From assembly GCA_035079385.1 (NCBI GenBank), contig JAVHKY010000088.1, forward strand, positions 1 to 64,000: a stretch of 64,000 nucleotides of DNA, given 5' to 3'. Numbering within the stretch: position 1 is the stretch's first letter; each line of letters opens with the position of its first letter. The DNA is from Aspidiotus rigidus (Eukaryota > Arthropoda > Insecta > Hemiptera > Diaspididae). The notes under the pieces were generated by a model that saw only the letters and a list, made by a program, of their open reading frames with translations, did not search any database and had not been told where the DNA came from. Shown here in pieces: positions 8,041-21,003 of the stretch. The position numbers and the translations under genes were made by a program.

Positions 8041-9409
8041 CTAAAAATGATACCCAATAGTCCTATCCTAACCGAAATTTAACGCAGATTACGAATTTCA
8101 TGCTGATTCAGCAAAAAAACTTGACTACAAATCACAATTTTGAAAATTCGCTTTCTATGCAAAACTTGATTTTCATCAGAAGAAAATTACTGGCGACAAA
8201 AATGATACCCAATAGTCCTATCCTAATCGAAATTTAACGCAGATTACAAATTTCACGCTGATTCAGCAAAAAAAATTGACTACAAATCACAATTTCGAAA
8301 ATTCGAAATTACCGCTTCCTATGCAAAACCCAATTTTCATCAGAAAAAAATTACTGGCGACTAAAAATGATACCCAATAGTCCTATCCTAACCGAAATTT
8401 AACGCAGATTACGAATTTCATGCTGATTCGGCAAAAAAACTTGACTACAAATCACAATTTTGAAAATTCGAAATTATGGCTTTCTTTGCAAAACTTAATT
8501 TTCATCAGAAAATAATTACTGGCGACTGAAAATGATACCCAATAGTCCTATTGTAACCGAAATTCAACGCAGATTACAAATTCCATGCTGATTCAGCAAA
8601 CAAATTTGACTAGAAATCACAATTTCGAAAATTCAAAACTATCGCTTTCTATGCAAAACTTAATTTTCATCAGAAAAAAATTACTGGCGACTAAAAATGA
8701 TACCCAATAGTCCTATCCTAAACGAAATTTAACGCAGATTACGAATTTCATGCCGATTCAGCACGAAAACTTGACTACAAATCACAATTTCAAAAATTCG
8801 AAATTATCGCTTTCAATGCAAAACTTAATTTTCATCAGAAAAAAATACTGGCGACTAAAAATGATACCCAATAGTCCTATTGTAACCGAAATTTAACGCA
8901 GATTACGAATTTCATGTTGATTCAGCAAAAAAACTCGACTACAAATCACAATTTCGAAAATTCAAAATTATCGCTTTCTCTGCAAAACTTGATTTTCATC
9001 AGAAAATAATTACTGGCGACTAAAAATGATACCCAATAGTCCTATCCTAATCGAAATTTAACGCAGATTACAAATTTCACGCTGATTCAGCAAAAAAAAT
9101 TGACTACAAATCACAATTTCGAAAATTCGAAATTACCGCTTCCTATGCAAAACCCAATTTTCATCAGAAAAAAATTACTGGCGACAAAAATGATACCCAA
9201 TAGTCCTATCCTAACCGAAATTTAACGCTGATTACGAATTTCATGCTGATTCAGCAAAAAAATTTGACTACAAATCACAATTTCGAAAATTCGTATTTAT
9301 TGATTTCTATGCAAAACTTAATTTTCATCAGAAAAAAATTACCGTCGACTAAAAATGATACCCAATAGTCCTATCCTAACCGAAATTTAACGCAGATTAC
9401 GAATTTCAT
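8041..9409 (+). repeat. Segmental duplication, offset 3107 (copy 1)
   Basis: The order of variant monomers matches 11148-12516 at a constant 3107-bp offset. This includes the 156-bp form, the ACCGCTTCCTATGCAAAACCC monomer, the GACTGAAAATG monomer (8524 and 11631), the CACGAAAAC monomer and the GTATTTATTG monomer. A few single-base differences separate the copies. Edges are approximate. Confidence 0.8.
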
Positions 9410-10976
9410 ACTGATTCAGCAAAAAAACTTGACTACAAATCACAATTTTGAAAATTTGAAATTATCGCTTTCTATGCAAAACTTGATTTTCATCAGAAAA
9501 AAATTACTGGGGACTAAAAATGATACCCAATAGTCCTATCCGACCCGAAATTTAACGCAGACTACGAATTTCATTCTGATTCAGCAAAAAAACTTGACTA
9601 CAAATCACAATTTCGAAAATTCGTAATTATCGATTTCTATGCAAAACTTCATTTTCATCAGAAAAAAATTACTGGCGACTAAAAATGATACCCAATAGTC
9701 CTATTCTAACCGAAATTTAACGCAGATTACGTATTTCATGCTGATTCAGCAAAAAAACTTTACTACAAATCACAATTTCGAAAATTCGAAATTATCGCTT
9801 TCTATGCAAAACTTCATTTTCATCAGAAAAAAATTACTGGCGACTAAAAATGATACCCAATAGCCCTATCCTAACCGAAATTTAACGCAGATTACGAAAT
9901 TCATGCTGATTCAGCAAAAAAACTTGACTACAAATCACAATTTCGAAAATTCGAAATTATCGCTTTCTATGCAAAACTTAATTTTCATCAGAAAAAAATT
10001 ACTGGCGACTAAAAATGATACCCAATAGTCCTATCCTAACCGAAATTTAACGCAGATTACGAATTTCATGCTGATTCAGCAAAAAAACTTGACTACAAAT
10101 CACAATTTTGAAAATTCGCTTTCTATGCAAAACTTGATTTTCATCAGAAGAAAATTACTGGCGACAAAAATGATACCCAATAGTCCTATCCTAACCGAAA
10201 TTTAACGCAGATTACGAATTTCATGCTGATTCAGGAACAGAAACTTGACTACAGATCACAATATCAAAAATTCGAAATTATCGCTTTTTATGCAGAACCT
10301 AATTTTCATCAGAAAAAAATTACTGGCGACTAAAAATGATACCCAAAAGTCCTATCCTAACCGAAATTTAACGCAGATTACGATATTCATGCTGATTCAG
10401 CAAAAAAACTTGACTACAAATCACAATTTCGAAAATTCGAAATTATCGCTTTCTATGCAAAACCTAATGTTCATCAGAAAAAAATTACTGGCGACTAAAA
10501 ATGATACCCAATAGTCCTATCCTAACCGAAATTTAACGCAGATTACGAATTTCATGCTGATTCAGCAAAAAAACTTGACTACAAATCACAATTTCGAAAA
10601 TTTGTAATTATCGATTTCTATGCAAAACTTAATTTTCATCAGAAAAAAATTACTGGCGACTAAAAATGATACCCAATAGTCCTATCCTAACCGAAATTTA
10701 ACGCAGATTACGAATTTCATGCTGATTCAGCAAAAAAACTTGACTACAAATCACAATTTTGAAAATTCGCTTTCTATGCAAAACTTGATTTTCATCAGAA
10801 GAAAATTACTGGCGACAAAAATGATACCCAATAGTCCTATCCTAACCGAAATTTAACGCAGATTACGAATTTCATGCTGATTCAGGAACAGAAACTTGAC
10901 TACAGATCACAATATGAAAAATTCGAAATTATCGCTTTCTATGCAGAACCTAATTTTCATCAGAAAAAAATTACTG

Positions 10977-11133
10977 GCGACTAAAAATGATACCCAATAG
11001 TCCTATTCTAACCGAAATTTAACGCAGATTACGTATTTCATGCTGATTCGGCAAAAAAACTTGACTCAATTTCGAAAATTCAAAATTATCGCTTTCTATG
11101 CAAAACTTCATTTTCATCAGAAAAAAATTACAA
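10977..11133 (+). repeat. Example of the 157-bp deletion variant
   Basis: Here TTGACTACAAATCACAATTTC has become TTGACTCAATTTC, an 8-bp loss, linked to GTATTTCATGCTGATTCGGC upstream. The same form is seen near 25.76, 28.99, 33.85, 55.53 and 62.59 kb, again as a travelling haplotype. Confidence 0.8.
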
Positions 11134-11147
11134 GCGACTAAAAATGA

Positions 11148-12516
11148 TACCCAATAGTCCTATCCTAACCGAAATTTAACGCAGATTACGAATTTCATGC
11201 TGATTCAGCAAAAAAACTTGACTACAAATCACAATTTTGAAAATTCGCTTTCTATGCAAAACTTGATTTTCATCAGAAGAAAATTACTGGCGACAAAAAT
11301 GATACCCAATAGTCCTATCCTAATCGAAATTTAACGCAGATTACAAATTTCACGCTGATTCAGCAAAAAAAATTGACTACAAATCACAATTTCGAAAATT
11401 CGAAATTACCGCTTCCTATGCAAAACCCAATTTTCATCAGAAAAAAATTACTGGCGACTAAAAATGATACCCAATAGTCCTATCCTAACCGAAATTTAAC
11501 GCAGATTACGAATTTCACGCTGATTCGGCAAAAAAACTTGACTACAAATCACAATTTTGAAAATTCGAAATTATGGCCTTCTTTGCAAAACTTAATTTTC
11601 ATCAGAAAATAATTACTGGCGACTGAAAATGATACCCAATAGTCCTATTGTAACCGAAATTCAACGCAGATTACAAATTCCATGCTGATTCAGCAAACAA
11701 ATTTGACTAGAAATCACAATTTCGAAAATTCAAAACTATCGCTTTCTATGCAAAACTTAATTTTCATCTGAAAAAAATTACTGGCGACTAAAAATGATAC
11801 CCAATAGTCCTATCCTAAACGAAATTTAACGCAGATTACGAATTTCATGCTGATTCAGCACGAAAACTTGACTACAAATCACAATTTCAAAAATTCGAAA
11901 TTATCGCTTTCAATGCAAAACTTAATTTTCATCAGAAAAAAATACTGGCGACTAAAAATGATACCCAATAGTCCTATTGTAACCGAAATTTAACGCAGAT
12001 TACGAATTTCATGTTGATTCAGCAAAAAAACTTGACTACAAATCACAATTTCGAAAATTCAAAATTATCGCTTTCTCTGCAAAACTTGATTTTCATCAGA
12101 AAATAATTACTGGCGACTAAAAATGATACCCAATAGTCCTATCCTAATCGAAATTTAACGCAGATTACAAATTTCACGCTGATTCAGCAAAAAAAATTGA
12201 CTACAAATCACAATTTCGAAAATTCGAAATTACCGCTTCCTATGCAAAACCCAATTTTCATCAGAAAAAAATTATTGGCGACAAAAATGATACCCAATAG
12301 TCCTATCCTAACCGAAATTTAACGCAGATTACGAATTTCATGCTGATTCAGCAAAAAAATTTGACTACAAATCACAATTTCGAAAATTCGTATTTATTGA
12401 TTTCTATGCAAAACTTAATTTTCATCAGAAAAAAATTACCGTCGACTAAAAATGATACCCAATAGTCCTATCCTAACCGAAATTTAACGCAGATTACGAA
12501 TTTCATGCTGATTCAG
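11148..12516 (+). repeat. Segmental duplication, offset 3107 (copy 2)
   Basis: Counterpart of 8041-9409. Part of it (about 11260-12070) is repeated again at about 12568-13378, offset 1308 bp, shown by the GACTGAAAATG landmark at 11631 and 12939. This stretch therefore records at least two rounds of duplication. Confidence 0.8.
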
Positions 12517-12567
12517 CAAAAAAACTTGACTACAAATCACAATTTTGAAAATTCAAAATTATCGCAT

Positions 12568-13378
12568 TCTATGCAAAACTTGATTTTCATCAGAAGAAAA
12601 TTACTGGCGACAAAAAATGATACCCAATAGTCCTATCCTAATCGAAATTTAACGCAGATTACAAATTTCACGCTGATTCAGCAAAAAAAATTGACTACAA
12701 ATCACAATTTCGAAAATTCGAAATTACCGCTTCCTATGCAAAACCCAATTTTCATCAGAAAAAAATTACTGGCGACTAAAAATGATACCCAATAGTCCTA
12801 TCCTAACCGAAATTTAACGCAGATTACGAATTTCACGCTGATTCGGCAAAAAAACTTGACTACAAATCACAATTTCGAAAATTCGAAATTATGGCCTTCT
12901 TTGCAAAACTTAATTTTCATCAGAAAATAATTACTGGCGACTGAAAATGATACCCAATAGTCCTATTGTAACCGAAATTCAACGCAGATTACAAATTCCA
13001 TGCTGATTCAGCAAACAAATTTGACTAGAAATCACAATTTCGAAAATTCAAAACTATCGCTTTCTATGCAAAACTTAATTTTCATCTGAAAAAAATTACT
13101 GGCGACTAAAAATGATACCCAATAGTCCTATCCTAAACGAAATTTAACGCAGATTACGAATTTCATGCTGATTCAGCACGAAAACTTGACTACAAATCAC
13201 AATTTCAAAAATTCGAAATTATCGCTTTCAATGCAAAACTTAATTTTCATCAGAAAAAAATACTGGCGACTAAAAATGATACCCAATAGTCCTATTGTAA
13301 CCGAAATTTAACGCAGATTACGAATTTCATGTTGATTCAGCAAAAAAACTTGACCACAAATCACAATTTCGAAAATTC
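12568..13378 (+). repeat. Duplication, offset 1308, of 11260-12070
   Basis: The same succession of monomer variants is shifted by 1308 bp, about eight monomers. A difference near 12870 (TTTCGAAAA against TTTTGAAAA) shows the copies have begun to diverge or convert. Confidence 0.7.
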
Positions 13379-13644
13379 AAAATTATCGCATTCTATGCAA
13401 AACTTAATTTTCATCAGAAAAAAAATACCGTCGACAAAAAATGATACCCAATAGTCCTATCCTAACCGAAATTTAACGCAGATTACGAATTTCATGCTGA
13501 TTCAGCAAAAAAACTTTACTACAAATCACAATTTCGAAAATTCGAAATTATCGCTTTCTATGCAAAACCTAATGTTCATCAGAAAAAAATTACTGGCGAC
13601 TAAAAATGATACCCAATAGTCCTATCCTAACCGAAATTTAACGG

Positions 13645-15934
13645 AGATTACGAATTTCATGCTGATTCAGCAAAAAAACTTGACTACAAATCACAATTTC
13701 GAAAATTTGTAATTATCGATTTCTATGCAAAACTTCATTTTCATCAGAAAAAAATTACTGGCGACTAAAAATGATACCCAATAGCCCTATCCTAACCGAA
13801 ATTTAACGCAGATTACGAAATTCATGCTGATTCAGCAAAAAAACTTGACTACAAATCACAATTTCGAAAATTCGAAATTATCGCTTTCTATGCAAAACTT
13901 AATTTTCATCAGAAAAAAATTACTGGCAACTAAAAATGATACCCAATAGTCCTATCCTAACCGAAATTTAACGCAGATTACGAATTTCATGCTGATTCAG
14001 CAAAAAAACTTGACTACAAATCACAATTTCGAAAATTCGAAATTATCGCTTTCTATGCAAAACTTAATTTTCATCAGAAAAAAATTACTGGCGACTAAAA
14101 ATGATACCCAATAGTCCTATCCTAACCGAAATTTAACGCAGATTACGAATTTCATGCTGATTCAGCAAAAAAACTTGACTACAAATCACAATTTTGAAAA
14201 TTCGCTTTCTATGCAAAACTTGATTTTCATCAGAAGAAAATTACTGGCGACAAAAATGATACCCAATAGTCCTATCCTAACCGAAATTTAACGCAGATTA
14301 CGAATATCATGCTGATTTAGCAAAAAAACTTGACTACAAATCACAATTTCAAAAATTTGAAATTATCGCTTTTAATCCAAAACTTAATTTTCATCAGTAA
14401 AAAATTACTGGCGACTAAAAATGATACCCAATAGTCCTATCCTAACCGAAATTTAACGCAGATTACGAATTTCATGCTGATTCAGCAAAAAAACTTGACT
14501 ACAAATCACAATTTCGAAAATTCGAAATTATCGCTTTCTATGCAAAACTTAATTTTCATCAGAAAAAAATTACTGGCGACTAAAAATGATACCCAATAGT
14601 CCTATCCTAACCGAAATTTAACGCAGATTACGAATTTCATGCTGATTCAGCAAAAAAACTTGACTACAAATCACAATTTTGAAAATTCGCTTTCTATGCA
14701 AAACTTGATTTTCATCAGAAGAAAATTACTGGCGACAAAAATGATACCCAATAGTCCTATCCTAACCGAAATTTAACGCAGATTACAAAATTCATGCTGA
14801 TTCAGCAAAAAAACTTGACTACAAATCACAATTTCGAAAATTTGAAATTATCGCTTTCTATGCAAAACTTAATTTTCATCAGAAAAAAATTACTGGCGAC
14901 TAAAAATGATACCCAAAAGTCCTATCCTAACCGAAATTTAACGCAGATTACGATATTCATGCTGATTCAGCAAAAAAACTTGACTACAAATCACAATTTC
15001 GAAAATTCGAAATTATCGCTTTCTATGCAAAACTTAATTTTCATCAGAAAAAAATTACTGGCGACTAAAAATGATACCCAATAGTCCTATCCTAACCGAA
15101 ATTTAACGCAGATTACGAATTTCATGCTGATTCAGCAAAAAAACTTGACTACAAATCACAATTTCGAAAATTCGAAATTATCGCTTTCTATGCAAAACTT
15201 AATTTTCATCAGAAAAAAATTACTGGCGACTAAAAATGATACCCAATAGTCCTATCCTAACCGAAATTTAACGCAGATTACGAATTTCATGCTGATTCAG
15301 CAAAAAAACTTGACTACAAATCACAATTTCGAAAATTCGAAATTATCGCTTTCTATGCAAAACTTAATTTTCATCAGAAAAAAATTACTGGCGACTAAAA
15401 ATGATACCCAATAGTCCTATCCTAACCGAAATTTAACGCAGATTACAAAATTCATGCTGATTCAGCAAAAAAACTTGACTACAAATCACAATTTCGAAAA
15501 TTCGAAATTATCGCTTTCTATGCAAAACTTAATTTTCATCAGAAAAAAATTACTGGCGACTAAAAATGATACCCAATAGTCCTATCCTAACCGAAATTTA
15601 ACGCAGATTACGAATTTCATGCTGATTCAGCAAAAAAACTTGACTACAAATCACAATTTCGAAAATTCGAAATTATCGCTTTCTATGCAAAACTTAATTT
15701 TCATCAGAAAAAAAATACTGGCGACTAAAAATGATACCCAATAGTCCTATCCTAACCGAAATTTAACGCAGATTACGAATTTCATGCTGATTCAGCAAAA
15801 AAACTTGACTACAAATCACAATTTCGAAAATTCGAAATTATCGCTTTCTATGCAAAACTTAATTTTCATCAGAAAAAAAATACTGGCGACTAAAAATGAT
15901 ACCCAATAGTCCTATCCTAACCGAAATTTAACGC
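13645..15934 (+). repeat. 2290-bp higher-order unit, copy 1 (14 monomers)
   Basis: The landmark GGCAACTAAAAATG and the TTTGTAATTATCGATTTC monomer recur exactly 2290 bp later. The length equals 14 x 165 minus 20, explained by two 156/164-bp pairs inside the unit. The right copy is directly adjacent, so this is a true tandem higher-order repeat. Confidence 0.88.
14091..14246 (+). repeat. Example of the 156-bp deletion variant
   Basis: It lacks 9 bp between ATTCG and CTTTC (the consensus has AAATTATCG there), probably by slippage between two TCG triplets. It is regularly linked to TTTTGAAAA before the gap, CTTGATTTTC and AGAAGAAAA after it, and a one-base loss (GCGACAAAAATG) at the start of the next monomer. 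The same haplotype recurs many times from 7.8 to 34 kb and again at 55.7 and 62.8 kb, implying a single origin spread by duplication. Confidence 0.85.
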
Positions 15935-17415
15935 AGATTACGAATTTCATGCTGATTCAGCAAAAAAACTTGACTACAAATCACAATTTCGAAAATTTGT
16001 AATTATCGATTTCTATGCAAAACTTCATTTTCATCAGAAAAAAATTACTGGCGACTAAAAATGATACCCAATAGCCCTATCCTAACCGAAATTTAACGCA
16101 GATTACGAAATTCATGCTGATTCAGCAAAAAAACTTGACTACAAATCACAATTTCGAAAATTCGAAATTATCGCTTTCTATGCAAAACTTAATTTTCATC
16201 AGAAAAAAATTACTGGCAACTAAAAATGATACCCAATAGTCCTATCCTAACCGAAATTTAACGCAGATTACGAATTTCATGCTGATTCAGCAAAAAAACT
16301 TGACTACAAATCACAATTTCGAAAATTCGAAATTATCGCTTTCTATGCAAAACTTAATTTTCATCAGAAAAAAATTACTGGCGACTAAAAATGATACCCA
16401 ATAGTCCTATCCTAACCGAAATTTAACGCAGATTACGAATTTCATGCTGATTCAGCAAAAAAACTTGACTACAAATCACAATTTTGAAAATTCGCTTTCT
16501 ATGCAAAACTTGATTTTCATCAGAAGAAAATTACTGGCGACAAAAATGATACCCAATAGTCCTATCCTAACCGAAATTTAACGCAGATTACGAATATCAT
16601 GCTGATTTAGCAAAAAAACTTGACTACAAATCACAATTTCAAAAATTTGAAATTATCGCTTTTAATCCAAAACTTAATTTTCATCAGTAAAAAATTACTG
16701 GCGACTAAAAATGATACCCAATAGTCCTATCCTAACCGAAATTTAACGCAGATTACGAATTTCATGCTGATTCAGCAAAAAAACTTGACTACAAATCACA
16801 ATTTCGAAAATTCGAAATTATCGCTTTCTATGCAAAACTTAATTTTCATCAGAAAAAAATTACTGGCGACTAAAAATGATACCCAATAGTCCTATCCTAA
16901 CCGAAATTTAACGCAGATTACGAATTTCATGCTGATTCAGCAAAAAAACATGACTACAAATCACAATTTTGAAAATTCGCTTTCTATGCAAAACTTGATT
17001 TTCATCAGAAGAAAATTACTGGCGACAAAAATGATACCCAATAGTCCTATCCTAACCGAAATTTAACGCAGATTACAAAATTCATGCTGATTCAGCAAAA
17101 AAACTTGACTACAAATCACAATTTCGAAAATTTGAAATTATCGCTTTCTATGCAAAACTTAATTTTCATCAGAAAAAAATTACTGGCGACTAAAAATGAT
17201 ACCCAAAAGTCCTATCCTAACCGAAATTTAACGCAGATGACGATGTTCATGCTGATTCAGCAAAAGAACTTGACTACAAATCACAATTTCGAAAATTCGA
17301 AATTATCGCTTTCTATGCAAAACTTAATTTTCATCAGAAAAAAATTACTGGCGACTAAAAATGATACCCAATAGTCCTATCCTAACCGAAATTTAACGCA
17401 GATTACGAATTTCAT

Positions 17416-17426
17416 GCTGATTCAGC
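17416..17426. other. Short palindrome GCTGA-T-TCAGC, once per type-A monomer
   Basis: Five-base arms surround one base. It is present in most type-A monomers, broken by CACGCTG or GATTCGGC variants, and absent from type B, where the segment is replaced by TATCCTTTCGGCTG. Such a site could bind a dimeric protein, but no binding is shown. Confidence 0.6.
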
Positions 17427-17449
17427 AAAAAAACTTGACTACAAATCAC

Positions 17450-17469
17450 AATTTCGAAAATTCGAAATT
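17450..17469. other. 20-bp dyad (AATTTCGA / TCGAAATT, 4-bp spacer), once per monomer
   Basis: Perfect 8-base inverted arms flank AAAT. The dyad recurs in most full-length monomers, and variants with TTTTGAAAA, TTTCAAAAA or CGTAATT weaken it. The 156-bp variant deletes most of the right arm. Dyad symmetry in centromeric satellites has been linked in the literature to non-B DNA. Here it is a visible feature without functional proof. Confidence 0.75.
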
Positions 17470-18224
17470 ATCGCTTTCTATGCAAAACTTAATTTTCATC
17501 AGAAAAAAATTACTGGCGACTAAAAATGATACCCAATAGTCCTATCCTAACCGAAATTTAACGCAGATTACGAATTTCATGCTGATTCAGCAAAAAAACT
17601 TGACTACAAATCACAATTTCGAAAATTCGAAATTATCGCTTTCTATGCAAAACTTAATTTTCATCAGAAAAAAATTACTGGCGACTAAAAATGATACCCA
17701 ATAGTCCTATCCTAACCGAAATTTAACGCAGATTACAAAATTCATGCTGATTCAGCAAAAAAACTTGACTACAAATCACAATTTCGAAAATTCGAAATTA
17801 TCGCTTTCTATGCAAAACTTAATTTTCATCAGAAAAAAATTACTGGCGACTAAAAATGATACCCAATAGTCCTATCCTAACCGAAATTTAACGCAGATTA
17901 CGAATTTCATGCTGATTCAGCAAAAAAACTTGACTACAAATCACAATTTCGAAAATTCGAAATTATCGCTTTCTATGCAAAACTTAATTTTCATCAGAAA
18001 AAAAATACTGGCGACTAAAAATGATACCCAATAGTCCTATCCTAACCGAAATTTAACGCAGATTACGAATTTCATGCTGATTCAGCAAAAAAACTTGACT
18101 ACAAATCACAATTTCGAAAATTCGAAATTATCGCTTTCTATGCAAAACTTAATTTTCATCAGAAAAAAAATACTGGCGACTAAAAATGATACCCAATAGT
18201 CCTATCCTAACCGAAATTTAACGC

Positions 18225-19559
18225 AGATTACGAATTTCATGCTGATTCAGCAAAAAAACTTGACTACAAATCACAATTTCGAAAATTCGAAATTATCGCT
18301 TTCTATGCAAAACTTAATTTTCATCAGAAAAAAATTACTGGCGACTAAAAATGATACCCAATAGTCCTATCCTAACCGAAATTTAACGCAGATTACGAAT
18401 TTCATGCTGATTCAGCAAAAAAACTTGACTACAAATCACAATTTCGAAAATTCGAAATTATCGCTTTCTATGCAAAACTTAATTTTCATCAGAAAAAAAT
18501 TACTGGCGACTAAAAATGATACCCAATAGTCCTATCCTAACCGAAATTTAACGCAGATTACGAATTTCATGCTGATTCAGCAAAAAAACTTGACTACAAA
18601 TCACAATTTCGAAAATTCGAAATTATCGCTTTCTATGCAAAACTTAATTTTCATCAGAAAAAAAATACTGGCGACTAAAAATGATACCCAATAGTCCTAT
18701 CCTAACCGAAATTTAACGCAGATTACGAATTTCATGCTGATTCAGCAAAAAAACTTGACTACAAATCACAATTTCGAAAATTCGAAATTATCGCTTTCTA
18801 TGCAAAACTTAATTTTCATCAGAAAAAAAATACTGGCGACTAAAAATGATACCCAATAGTCCTATCCTAACCGAAATTTAACGCAGATTACGAATTTCAT
18901 GCTGATTCAGCAAAAAAACTTGACTACAAATCACAATTTCGAAAATTCGAAATTATCGCTTTCTATGCAAAACTTAATTTTCATCAGAAAAAAATTACTG
19001 GCGACTAAAAATGATACCCAATAGTCCTATCCTAACCGAAATTTAACGCAGATTACGAATTTCATGCTGATTCAGCAAAAAAACTTGACTACAAATCACA
19101 ATTTCGAAAATTCGAAATTATCGCTTTCTATGCAAAACTTAATTTTCATCAGAAAAAAATTACTGGCGACTAAAAATGATACCCAATAGTCCTATCCTAA
19201 CCGAAATTTAACGCAGATTACGAATTTCATGCTGATTCAGCAAAAAAACTTGACTACAAATCACAATTTCGAAAATTCGAAATTATCGCTTTCTATGCAA
19301 AACTTAATTTTCATCAGAAAAAAATTACTGGCGACTAAAAATGATACCCAATAGTCCTATCCTAACCGAAATTTAACGCAGATTACGAATTTCATGCTGA
19401 TTCAGCAAAAAAACTTGACTACAAATCAAAATTTCGAAAATTCGAAATTATCGCTTTCTATGCAAAACTTAATTTTCATCAGAAAAAAATTACTGGCGAC
19501 TAAAAATGATACCCAATAGTCCTATCCTAACCGAAATTTAACGCAGATTACAAAATTCA
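18225..19559 (+). repeat. Highly homogeneous monomer run
   Basis: About eight consecutive 165-bp consensus monomers with almost no variation. The main difference is ATACTGG for TTACTGG at two sites 165 bp apart (18665 and 18830), a pair that also occurs at about 18005 and 18170, a 660-bp shift. This is the most uniform part of the window. Confidence 0.8.
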
Positions 19560-21003
19560 TGCTGATTCAGCAAAAAAACTTGACTACAAATCACAATTTC
19601 GAAAATTCGAAATTATCGCTTTCTATGCAAAACTTAATTTTCATCAGAAAAAAATTACTGGCGACTAAAAATGATACCCAATAGTCCTATCCTAACCGAA
19701 ATTTAACGCAGATTACGAATTTCATGCTGATTCAGCAAAAAAACTTGACTACAAATCACAATTTCGAAAATTCGAAATTATCGCTTTCTATGCAAAACTT
19801 AATTTTCATCAGAAAAAAATTACTGGCGACTAAAAATGATACCCAATAGTCCTATCCTAACCGAAATTTAACGCAGATTACGAATTTCATGCTGATTCAG
19901 GAACAGAAACTTGACTACAGATCATAATATCAAAAATTCGAAATTATCGCTTTCTATGCAGAACCTAATTTTCATCAGAAAAAAATTACTGGCGACTAAA
20001 AATGATACCCAAAAGTCCTATCCTAACCGAAATTTAACGCAGATTACGATATTCATGCTGATTCAGCAAAAAAACTTGACTAGAAATCACAATTTCGAAA
20101 ATTTGTAATTATCGATGTCTATGCAAAACTTAATTTTCATCAGAAAAAAATTACTGGCGGTTAAAAATGATACCCAATAGTCCTATCCTAACCGAAATTT
20201 AACGCGGATTACGAATTTCATGCTGATTCAGCAAAAAAACTTGACTACAAATCACAATTTTGAAAATTCGCTTTCTATGCAAAACTTGATTTTCATCAGA
20301 AGAAAATTACTGGCGACAAAAATGATACCTAAAAGTCCTATCCTAACCGAAATTTAACGCAGATTACGAATATCATGCTGATTTAGCAAAAAAACTTGAC
20401 TACAAATCACAATTTCGAAAATTTGTAATTATCGATTTCTATGCAAAACTTAATTTTCATCAGAAAAAAATTACTGGCGACTAAAAATGATACACAATAG
20501 TCCTATCCTAACCGAAATTTAACGCAGATTACGAATTTCATGCTGATTCAGCAAAAAAACTTGACTACAAATCACAATTTTGAAAATTCGCTTTCTATGC
20601 AAAACTTGATTTTCATCAGAAGAAAATTACTGGCGACAAAAATGATACCCAATAGTCCTATCCTAATCGAAATTTAACGCAGATTACAAATTTCACGCTG
20701 ATTCAGCAAAAAAAATTGACTACAAATCACAATTTCGAAAATTCGAAATTACCGCTTCCTATGCAAAACCCAATTTTCATCAGAAAAAAATTACTGGCGA
20801 CTAAAAATGATACCCAATAGTCCTATCCTAACCGAAATTTAACGCAGATTACGAATTTCATGCTGATTCGGCAAAAAAACTTGACTACAAATCACAATTT
20901 TGAAAATTCGAAATTATGGCATTCTTTGCAAAACTTAATTTTCATCAGAAAATAATTACTGGCGACTAAAAATGATACCCAATAGTCCTATCCTAACCGA
21001 AAT
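19560..21003 (+). repeat. Partial copy of the 3233-bp higher-order unit
   Basis: It matches 22978-24421 at offset 3418 (the GGAACAGAAAC monomer, the ATCGATGTC monomer with CTGGCGGTTAAAAATG, then the ACCGCTTCC and GGCATTC monomers). It departs where AATTTAACG meets AATTCAACG near 21003. Confidence 0.75.

Larger units (their letters stand above)
17351..17515 (+). repeat. Representative consensus-like 165-bp monomer
   Basis: This unit runs from GCGACTAAAAATGATACCC to the base before the next GCGAC. Landmarks in order are CCAATAGTCCTATCCTAACC, ACGCAGATTACG, the palindrome GCTGATTCAGC, A7, CTTGACTACAAATCAC, the 20-bp dyad, TCGCTTTCTATGCAAAAC, TTTTCATCAG, A7 and TTACTG. Neighbouring units on both sides are essentially identical, so it serves as a reference for variants. 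Confidence 0.9.
15935..18224 (+). repeat. 2290-bp higher-order unit, copy 2
   Basis: Directly follows copy 1. Only scattered single-base differences were seen, for example ACATGAC for ACTTGAC near 16950, two substitutions in GATGACGATGTTC near 17240 and one A-to-G in an A tract near 17266. The doubling looks recent. Confidence 0.88.
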
